The translations under genes and the position numbers were made by a program. The notes under the pieces were generated by a model that was given only the letters and a program-made list of their open reading frames with translations, had not been told where the DNA came from and searched no databases. Below are positions 56,578 through 64,000 of a stretch of DNA of 64,000 nucleotides, piece after piece. The stretch comes from Gnomoniopsis sp. IMI 355080 (taxonomy: Eukaryota; Ascomycota; Sordariomycetes; Diaporthales; Gnomoniaceae). Each line of letters starts with the position of its first letter. The first letter of the stretch is position 1. Location: assembly GCA_027946555.1 (NCBI GenBank), contig JAPEVC010000005.1, positions 62,001-126,000 on the forward strand, in the 5' to 3' direction.

Positions 56578-57120
56578 TGTGGATAGTTGACCGGAAGCTC
56601 TCCTCCCAATTGGCCTGAATTGGTTTCACGTGGCTATGAGGAGGCTGATTGTGAACCTCAAGTCGACGTTCGTAGTTGAGGGACGTCGCGATGGTTGGTG
56701 GTGAGGGCAAATGGAAGTGCTTGGATATCCAAGCCAGCTGCTCTGTCACTCGGCGGGCATGGAAGTCGCGGCTGGGGTTTGTTGGCCTGTGCGTTCTAGA
56801 GGTAGGCAGGACCGAGAGGTATGTACTCTGTACCTCAGGCCCGCAAGAAGACCCTGAACTGTGGCAGGGGGTCCAAATGGCTCCACTCTTGCTCGACCGC
56901 CAAAAAAAAAAAAAGAATACTGCCGCCACTCAAATTTTCTTGCGCAAATCGCATTTAACCCATTCGCAGTCCCAGTTCTCTCTTACTTCCATCCTTCATC
57001 ATCTTCCTTACTTTACCCTTCCCTTTGGAAAAACTTAGATTCGAATCGCATCATTTTTGTGCCTTCGCAACCCCATTACCTCCATCTCACTACATTGTTC
57101 TCCATCAGATTCTTTTCATC
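56578..57120. promoter_or_regulatory. Divergent promoter, complex I subunit / nucleolin-like gene
   Basis: These 543 bases lie between two start codons. The part before 57121 is pyrimidine-rich (TTCATC, CTTTACCCTTCCC), typical of a strongly expressed fungal gene. An A12 run lies at about 56902. Confidence 0.5.
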
Positions 57121-58732
57121 ATGGGCAAGGTCAAGGAATCCAAGGGCAGCAAGGCTACCAAGGCCGACGTCAAGTCTAGCCTCAAGAACGGTGTGTCTAA
57201 GGTCGCACCCAAGGCCAAGGCGGTCTCCAAGAAGGCTACTCCCAGCAAGAAGTCAAAGAAGGAGGAAACCTCGGACTCGTCTGAATCCGAGAGCGACTCT
57301 GACGACAGCGACTCTGGCTCCGACTCCAGCGATGCCGACTCCGACTCCTCCGAGTCTGAGTCTGACAAGAAGCCCACCAAGGTTACCCCCAAGACCAATG
57401 GCAAGGCCAACGGTGTGAAGAAGGAGGAGACCTCCGACTCGTCTGAGTCCTCAGATGAGGATGAGGATGACAGCAGCGATGAGGAGGAGGAGGCTAAGCC
57501 AGCTGCCGCAAAGAAGGAGGCTTCCGTAAGTGCATTTGACTCGCTGCTCCCCAGGCTCTACCAGGCTAACATCAAAACAATAGTCCGATTCTGATGACAG
57601 CGATGACTCCGAGTCTGAGGAAGAGGAGAAGGCCAAGCCTGCCGCCAAGAAGGTTCAGAAGAAGGAGGCTACCGTAAGTGTACCCAAACAGGTCACATCT
57701 AGCCCGCAAACAAGACTAACTTTCAATGTCCAGTCTGACTCGGACGACAGCGATGACTCCGAGGACTCTGAGGGTTCCGACGACTCTGATGACTCCGATG
57801 ATTCTGACGACTCTGAGTCTGAGTCTGCCGAGGAGAAGACCGAGGCTCCCTCCAAGAAGCGCAAGGCTGAGGAGGAGGCCGAGGCCCCTGCCAAGAAGAA
57901 CAAGACTGAGGATGGCGAGGAGGAGAGCTCAACTCTTTTCGTCGGCAACCTCAGCTGGAAGGTTGATGATGCTGCCCTCTTCGAGGAGTTCCAGAGCTCT
58001 ACGGGCTGCACCAATGCTCGTATCATCACTGGACAGGACGGCCGCCCCCGCGGCTTCGGCTATGTCGACTTCGACACCGCCGAGAATGCCAAGGCTGCCC
58101 TCGAGGCCAAGCAGGGTGGTTACCTCGACAACCGCGATATGAGAATCGACCTCTCCAGCTCCAAGCCCAAGAACGACTTTAAGGATCGTGCCAACGACCG
58201 CGCCAAGAAGTTCAACGACGAGTTGAGCCCCGAGAGCGAGACCGTGTTCGTCGGAAATCTGTCTTTCAACGTTGACGAGGAGTCTGTCTCCGCCTTCTTC
58301 AATGAGGTTGCCAACGTCAAGAGCCTCCGTCTGCCCACCGAGCAGTAAGTTCCCTTGTTGGCTTTCGTGCCACATTGCTATATACATGTGCTAATCATTT
58401 TAAACAGGGAGACTGGACGCTTCAAGGGCTTTGGTTACATCACGTTCCACTCCGTCGAGGACGCCAAATCTGTTGTCGAGCAGCTGCAGGGTGCCGACTT
58501 GATGGGTCGTGGTGTTCGTCTTGACTACGCCGCCGGCCGTCCTGACAACGGTGGCTTCGGTGGAGGCCGTGGCGGTGGTGGCCGTGGTGGTGGCCGTGGA
58601 GGCCGCGGAGGCTTCGGCGACCGTGGAGGTCGTGGAGGTTTTGGCGGCCGTGGAGGTCGTGGAGGCTTTGGTGACCGTGGCGGCCGTGGAGGTGGCCGTG
58701 GTGGCTTTCAGGGCAAGAAGACCACCTTCTAA
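57121..58732 (+). CDS. Nucleolin-like RNA-binding protein (Nsr1/Gar2 type)
   Basis: Four exons: 57121-57525, 57584-57673, 57734-58344, 58408-58732; 476 residues. The N-terminus is lysine-rich, then repeated acidic-serine tracts (SDSSESESDSDDSDSGSDSS) that are likely CK2 targets. RRM1 (about 232-305) has RNP2 LFVGNL and RNP1 RGFGYVDF. RRM2 (about 335-412) has VFVGNL and KGFGYITF. The C-terminus is an RGG tail (GGRGGRGGFGDRGGRGG) ending KKTTF. The architecture is that of yeast Nsr1 and S. pombe Gar2, nucleolar proteins needed for pre-18S rRNA processing. Exons 2 and 3 both open with nearly the same acidic module, pointing to exon duplication. The strong preferred-codon bias indicates high expression. 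Confidence 0.94.
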
Positions 58733-60862
58733 GTGGATCAAGAGCTTTCTCCGTGTGAGAAGCTTGTCGACGCAAAAGTGAGACAAGATGAACAAGATGA
58801 CCGCCTGTAAGGCGATCAGCCGCACATGATGGATCCGAGGGCTCTTTTGACATTTCGGTTGGCTAAGTGGGTTGTCGGCGTTGGAAATCTACGATCCCTT
58901 TTGTGGGTCTGTGGGCTTTGCGTAAAGGCTTTGCAAGAAGTCACGATACCTGTGGGCTTGTTACTGATCTGTGGGCTCGTGTGTTCGCACACTCTTCCGG
59001 CACAACTTGTGTCCTGTTCGCTCTTTGCTCTTGAGGGCATCACTCAGATGATGGGTTTCCTTGATCCTGTGGGCTCCTGTGGGTCGTTCCTGTCGGGGAT
59101 ATTGTACGAATAGTCCCGCATTGGACATTGTACCAAGTCTCTGAGAGAACATTACTGTGGGTTTCTTTTGGCGTTGGGGATTTACAAAAGTTTATTTGCG
59201 CTTTCACAAGATGGGCGTGTAATAGGTTCGCCAATACTTGACGGCAATCAGAGATCGTCTCTTTTTCACTGAAACACTGGCTGGCGATGCAAATTTGCCA
59301 TGAGTACTCTGGTGGACTTTGTTGAGCCGGTAAGTACCCCCCCCCCGCCTGAGGTCCTTTACTTTTCCGATACCCTGTTACCTTTCTGCTGTATGGCAGA
59401 TACTAGATAGTGTTTGAAATACAACAGAGTTCGAGCATTTCTCGGTCCATGTTGAGTCTTGCGTGTAGAGCAGCCTGATGAAGTTTGTAATCATCTGATT
59501 CTGGAGCCCTGGCTGCCGGAATTGACGCAGCCCGGGGGGGTCATTTCAGCGCACCGGGACTGCTGTAGCAGCAAAAGGTCATGCACCAGCGAGGTTCCCC
59601 CCTAAAGAGACAAATGAAGAAGAAACATCAGAGTAGTAGTGATCGGCCCATGTCTTCGAAGATCGTATGTATATTCCCGAGGAGTGACGCCCGAGTGCAC
59701 GTTCTGTGGCACACAATCGCGTCATTAGGGTGTCTCTGCCGCAGGTCGCTGACCCCTGGGATTGGGGGGGAGGGAGCGACAAACCAGTCAGGAGACGAGC
59801 TCCGGAGGCGGAAGATGGGCATGTGGACTCATGCGACTCACACCTCTGGGGATTTCCCTTGGGGGGCGCGCGGATGCGGACCGGCCTCATGTCGTGGCCA
59901 TTTGACAAGTCAAGAGTCTTTATATGGAACTATACATAGTATTGTTACAAATCAAATTAATGGGTTGTTACTTGACCGTATATAGTAACGCTTCCCTTTA
60001 ATGGTCTTCCACAAGGCCTTAACTCCGTCGCCAGCACCAGCAGAGCCCATTCTTCTCCAACTACAGTCGTATTAAGTCCAGAGACAAAGACGCCTTACAA
60101 AAGACGCCCCCAACAAGTCTCATACTTGTACCATTACCCGCTTTCTCGTCCTGCCCGTGTCCAAGCTTGCCAAGACACAGTACTTCCTCACTTGTCACGT
60201 AGATAGGCGTGACCAGAGCCGGCTTTCTGAACTCGCGCCAACAATTATAGGTCAGCCTTTCAACGGGCCCATTTCATTGCGACGTGGGACAAGACCTCCC
60301 CTTCGTGCATCTGCATTCATCGAGCCATCGCACGTCATATTCGACGGAGAGAGGCGATACTTTCTTGGACCCTTGATCAAACGACGAGACCACCTGCGGC
60401 TGAAGACCGAATGTCCTGATCGGATCTCACCTGTATCTGACAGCCAAGGAGACTGGCTCCGATATCGATAAGCGGTGGAGAGTCTCACTCCCAATCCCTG
60501 GGCCGAGATCCACATTCTATCAGATCGCGAGCACGTTGACGTCGAAATAGGAGGGGCTCCGAGGACCCCTTGTTGTCTGCCTTCCCTGCTGTGGGGGCTG
60601 GATATCCCGACTTACAGGGCAGACGACTAGGCATTGCGACACTGTGCCTTGCTCACCGGCTACATAGTACTGTACCAGACCGCATGCGCATGCATTGCAA
60701 GTGAGACAAGCCTCCCAACCAGATATCACCGATCACCGCTACATCTTCTTTTTCTCTTCTCTTCTCCTCCTGTTCTCTTGCCCTTACTCACGCCCTGCCG
60801 GCTTCTCAACGTCTTTTGCACACTTATCTCCTCCTCACCCGTCCGACGACTCCACCGTCAAA
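58733..60862. other. 3' region of nucleolin-like gene and promoter of the tail-anchored protein
   Basis: No gene is supported in these 2.1 kb. The part 58900-59165 holds repeated CTGTGGGC/T words (listed separately). A C10 run lies at about 59337. The stretch from 60700 to 60862 is pyrimidine-rich, as in a 5' UTR. ORFs such as 59581-59985 have no domain. Confidence 0.45.
58901..59162 (+). repeat. Dispersed CTGTGGGY words downstream of the nucleolin-like gene
   Basis: CTGTGGGCT occurs at 58909, 58950, 58969 and 59067, with CTGTGGGT at 59077 and 59155 and TTGTGGGT at 58901, all on the sense strand. Spacing is irregular (10-98 bases), so this is not a simple tandem repeat. Confidence 0.6.
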
Positions 60863-62341
60863 ATGGCCTACTCGCAACAGCAGGGCCATCTTGGCGGCAG
60901 CCGCCTGACCCGCGCATCTATCTCCGATCCTACGGCAACGACAGATCCAACGAGACCAGCCTCACAGAACCAACGCCATGACGGTCAGTCACCAAAAAAG
61001 ATCACTGCGAACACGCAGTGTCCTCTTCGCTACAGTAGCGATTTCCTCAAGCAACTCCCACTAACAGCAGTCTCAGAATCATGGGTCGAGATCGCCTCCC
61101 AACCCTCCTCCTCATCCCTCTCCTCGATCGGCGACGAGATCGTCACCACCGGTCTGCACGTCGGCAACCAGTCATATCCGCCCCGTCGAAGACGACTGCA
61201 ACACCACTACCACCAGTCTGTGCAACAGCAGCAAATGCCCCCGTCCTACATTGTGAACCACGCCGCTGCACAGGCGGGCACAAGTAGCCAAGAGGAATAC
61301 GATGAAACCGAGAGCGAGGAGGATCGTTTGATGACTTCTTCCAACGAGAACGTGCACCCGCGACCGCTACCCGCTGTTGGTCTACGTCGTTCACAGACCG
61401 CGATCCCGACCGGCGCAGACTCATCTGACTCGGAGGATGACGACGAAGGAACGGCTCTTGGCAGGCCGTCGCCGACACAGGGCTTCCGGCCGCAGCCCAA
61501 CGCATTCTCGCACCCTCCCACCCATTTGAACCCCCGCAGCTACTCTAGTAACTCTGCCATACCTATGCATCACCCGAGTAGCCGACACTCGCCCGCATCG
61601 CATAGGTCACACAATAATCGAGTACGTAACGATTTTAGATCACCGTCATACCAGGCCGACAGAGACGAAGCACTCCGCGCCTCCCTCACGACCCTTCTCT
61701 CCTGCGCAGCGGCAGCCAAGAGTCTCCCTGGAAGGAGAGGTCACAACACCGCCGGATCTTCCTCAGGGGAGCCTGTGATGGGTGCAGGCGTCGGCCCGAG
61801 CGCTCAGCCTATGGAGTTGAGGTTGGTGCCGGAATCGGAGCTGGCACACGAAAGCTCACCGCCTGTGGGCCCGGCTGCACCCAAATTAACACCGCAATCG
61901 CGACAGCCCACTACGAGGACAACGTCCAATTCAAGCGCGCAGAGTCAGCCCGCTTCTGTCTCGTCCAAGGAGGAAAAGGGCAAAAGGACCGCGGCTGCTG
62001 GCCAATCGAAGCCTCAGCGAGCAACCAAGAAAAAGAGGACGTCGGCATCGGCTGTGGATGACAATGCGGTCACCTGGATCAGCCCAACCACTCTTACTTG
62101 GGTGGTTGGCACTGGTGTTGTCCTGTTAGTCTCTGTGGTCGGGTTCGGAGCTGGGTTCGTGGTTGGTCGCGAAGTCGGACGCCAAGATATCCTCAGCTCA
62201 ACGGGTGGAAGCAGTGGTGGTGCCATGAGCGCAGGGTTGAACTCCACATCCTGCGGTGGCGAGGTGATTCGCAGTACAGGCTCTGGTACACTGAGGCGCT
62301 GGCGTTGGGGCACTGGGATGGGACGTAGTGTGATTGCGTAG
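60863..62341 (+). CDS. Tail-anchored low-complexity protein with candidate Atg8-interacting motif
   Basis: Likely two exons, 60863-60983 and 61071-62341, 463 residues; the 87-nt intron (gtcagt..caacagcag) is in frame and stop-free, so 492 residues result if it is retained. After the junction comes SESWVEIASQ and then SSSSLSSIGDEIVTTGL. The W45-V-E-I48 sequence with a preceding glutamate fits the W/F/Y-x-x-L/I/V Atg8-interacting motif. The middle is S/P/H-rich and disordered with QQQQ and acidic EETESEED-like patches. Near the C-terminus a single membrane helix LTWVVGTGVVLLVSVVGFGA is followed by about 57 mostly polar residues with arginines (LRRWRW). This layout recalls tail-anchored selective-autophagy receptors such as fungal mitophagy receptors. 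I do not recognise the family; the receptor role is inference. Confidence 0.75.
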   Translation: MAYSQQQGHLGGSRLTRASISDPTATTDPTRPASQNQRHDGQSPKKITANTQCPLRYSSDFLKQLPLTAVSESWVEIASQPSSSSLSSIGDEIVTTGLHVGNQSYPPRRRRLQHHYHQSVQQQQMPPSYIVNHAAAQAGTSSQEEYDETESEEDRLMTSSNENVHPRPLPAVGLRRSQTAIPTGADSSDSEDDDEGTALGRPSPTQGFRPQPNAFSHPPTHLNPRSYSSNSAIPMHHPSSRHSPASHRSHNNRVRNDFRSPSYQADRDEALRASLTTLLSCAAAAKSLPGRRGHNTAGSSSGEPVMGAGVGPSAQPMELRLVPESELAHESSPPVGPAAPKLTPQSRQPTTRTTSNSSAQSQPASVSSKEEKGKRTAAAGQSKPQRATKKKRTSASAVDDNAVTWISPTTLTWVVGTGVVLLVSVVGFGAGFVVGREVGRQDILSSTGGSSGGAMSAGLNSTSCGGEVIRSTGSGTLRRWRWGTGMGRSVIA

Positions 62342-63447
62342 GGGGCAGGGCTCTGGGACTCGTGAGAACCACTTGGACCAAACAACAGTTTTAACGACTT
62401 GAGCGGCTACAGGCGACGTTGGGAAATCGACCGATACCAGCCCCGGCGAGCCGAGTCAAAACTCAAGATATGGTCCCTTTCATTTTTATTTTCGGCGTCA
62501 ACGGATATTTATTTAAGGCACTGAGGAGCAGATAGCTGTGTTTTAAGGATGACGAGAGATACCACGATATCATCGACTTACAGTGGAGTAGTAGTTGCTT
62601 GAAGCGCGCCCCTCGGAATGGCCGTGACTGGCAGACTTGGTTGAGCAGGCAACATTTGACGGCGAGCGACATGGGACTGGGACGGGGCGATAGCAAGATC
62701 GAATAGGCTTCCCTATGATTTATCTAATACGACAAACATTCATTTCAGCGTTCGGACACCACACTAGATGGTTGAAAAGGTCTGATTTGGTCGACAGTTT
62801 CTTTCTATTCTCTTGCGAAGTCTTCATGGTAGTTTCCAGTCACACCCCCCGGGAGGTTTCCCCAAAATTAGAACTTATGGGAACCTCTTAAAACCGCAGC
62901 ATGTACCTTGTTGCTCAATGTAGCAATTCCTTCAATCGAATGGAATGTGTTTGGAAGACTGCATATGCGTTTGCGCAACGGAATGGAGTAGAATAGCTCT
63001 CAAAGACCTCCGTGACCACAGTTTTTCGCACATTGGTTTTCTATCCATCATCCGGACAGTCCTTTCAGTCCAACGACCACAGACAATACTACGCGAAGCC
63101 CAGAGGGTTTGCGACTGTCTCGGAGAAGGAGGAATTGTGACACCGTTCGAGTTGGTGCAATGACGACGAGGTAATCGCTGGAACGGAAGCAAAGTGAAGC
63201 ATCGTACCGGGCACCTCGACAAGGAGTCATTTCCCATGAGATTGCCCCAAAAAGAGACAGGCATCTCAGAAGACTATGCCAAAGTTTCGTACCACGATCT
63301 GCTTGCTGACCATGGATCCTCGAATCATTCATTGTACAGAGTCTAGATCAACATTGTCGGTCTCTATAGCATAGTTTCCAGTTCCATATTCTCTGCCTAC
63401 TTCCATCCACTTCTCGCTTCTATCTCCGCACTTCCCTCCTGCTTAAT
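62342..63447. other. Convergent spacer near right edge
   Basis: About 1.1 kb between the stop codons of the tail-anchored protein (+) and the rhomboid-like protein (-). AT-rich, with no supported gene or repeat. Confidence 0.45.
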
Positions 63448-64000
63448 TCACTTGGACCGTTCAGCCATATCTGTTATGACTTTTGTCTTCACTTCGAGCT
63501 CCTGTGAGATCTTATTGGCCTTCCACCGGCCCTCCATCAATGCCGCACACCCTATCCCCGTAAGCATGCCCACGAGATGGGACGTCCAATCCACATACCC
63601 ACCCTGCCGCCTCACCATCGGCACAAGCGCAAAGAACGAAATTAATAGACCGATGAACCCCAGTCCCTGCACACCCTGCATCGGATCTGGCGGGAGGCCC
63701 AGAATCTTGAAGCCGTCGAATCGGTAGAGCCAAAAGTACGCACAAACGACGCCCAAGCTCGCCGAGGATGCGCCAAACATGTAAACCAGCATTCCCCGCG
63801 CAACATGCGTATACATGGTCGCCAGGAACCCGCACATGCCGGAAGCAATATAAGTTGCGACGAAAGGGACGGGTCCAATTTCCGGGACGAGGAGGCTGCC
63901 GCCCACGAGGAGCGTAAACAAGGTCTTGAAAAGATGTCGATGGTCCTGGTGGGTGAGCATGGCGGTGAGGATCTGGTGCGGGCGCGGCGTCACAAAGTCG
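63448..64000 (-). CDS. Rhomboid-like membrane protein (partial, 5' end beyond window)
   Basis: About 184 codons are visible from the window edge to the stop at 63448. The frame runs open through the edge (DFVTPRPHQILTAML), so the N-terminus is missing. Hydrophobic segments: LFKTLFTLLVGGSLLVPEIG, PFVATYIASGMCGFLATMYT, MLVYMFGASSASLGVVCAYF and GFIGLLISFFALVPMV. GASSAS in one helix and TSHLVGMLTGIG in a later helix match the positions of the rhomboid serine (G-x-S) and histidine. The helix-2 motif reads HLFKT where active rhomboids usually have HxxxN. The protein may be an active intramembrane serine protease or a diverged relative. The C-terminus is short and charged (ELEVKTKVITDMAERSK). Confidence 0.78.
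   Translation of the reverse strand, partial: DFVTPRPHQILTAMLTHQDHRHLFKTLFTLLVGGSLLVPEIGPVPFVATYIASGMCGFLATMYTHVARGMLVYMFGASSASLGVVCAYFWLYRFDGFKILGLPPDPMQGVQGLGFIGLLISFFALVPMVRRQGGYVDWTSHLVGMLTGIGCAALMEGRWKANKISQELEVKTKVITDMAERSK

Noticed and set aside
1..64000. tRNA, rRNA and CRISPR-like structures
   Set aside because: No convincing pair of tRNA internal promoter boxes, rRNA stretch or regular direct-repeat array was recognised by eye; a covariance-model search would be decisive.

Overview
The window is nuclear DNA of a filamentous ascomycete (Pezizomycotina). The evidence is the gene complement (fungal MET14, Noc1/Mak21, Nup84, Dnm1, Cox19, Cmc4, SUMO, V-ATPase subunit C), compact genes on both strands, short introns (mostly 50-90 nt, GT..AG) that often sit just after the start codon, and gene-sized proteins rich in low-complexity S/Q/P/acidic tracts. 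I cannot fix the class; Dothideomycetes or Eurotiomycetes are plausible. No CRISPR array, rRNA, tRNA or recognisable intact transposon was seen, and 24 protein genes plus one overlapping small ORF are supported. Splice sites below were derived by hand from GT/AG sites, reading phase and family similarity; none is backed by RNA data.

Layout, left to right: an F-box protein (+, 2683-4376); an AT-hook, glutamine-rich nuclear protein (-, 5409-8802); V-ATPase subunit C (+, 10146-11564), convergent with APS kinase MET14 (-, 11893-12772); a membrane-anchored hotdog thioesterase (-, 13694-14719), divergent from a small four-exon gene of unknown function (+, 15760-16406); Noc1/Mak21 (-, 16526-19729), divergent from mitochondrial prolyl-tRNA synthetase (+, 20157-22376); nucleoporin Nup84/Nup107 (-, 23143-26333); Cmc4 twin-Cx9C protein (-, 27250-27640); a small membrane-protein ORF overlapping the start of SUMO (+, 28835-29508); a three-LIM-domain protein (-, 30708-33376); a monocarboxylate-type MFS transporter (+, 35989-38127), convergent with a fused succinyl-CoA-ligase-like alpha-beta protein (-, 38290-40626); a membrane-anchored serine-rich protein (-, 41355-42371); Cox19 (-, 42685-43114), divergent from dynamin-like Dnm1 (+, 43861-46463); a giant F-box protein (-, 47282-51931); an FMN alpha-hydroxy-acid oxidase (-, 52823-54124); mitoribosomal protein mL54 (-, 55052-55733); a complex I NDUFB10-type subunit (-, 56148-56577), divergent from a nucleolin-like RGG protein (+, 57121-58732); a tail-anchored protein with a candidate Atg8-interacting motif (+, 60863-62341); and a rhomboid-like membrane protein cut by the right edge (-, 63448-64000).

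Most genes are housekeeping. Many serve mitochondria (mt-ProRS, Cmc4, Cox19, Dnm1, mL54, the complex I subunit, the ligase fusion) or ribosome biogenesis (Noc1, the nucleolin-like protein), but they are separate transcription units and I see no metabolic or defence cluster. The most unusual items are (1) a well-formed 108-codon membrane-protein ORF that overlaps the SUMO start codon, with its own ATG inside what looks like a 5' intron; (2) a single ORF fusing ligase alpha and beta subunits in which the N-terminal ATP-grasp lobe of the beta half is missing and a presequence-like stretch lies internally; and (3) a tail-anchored protein with a W-x-x-I motif near its N-terminus, a candidate selective-autophagy receptor.
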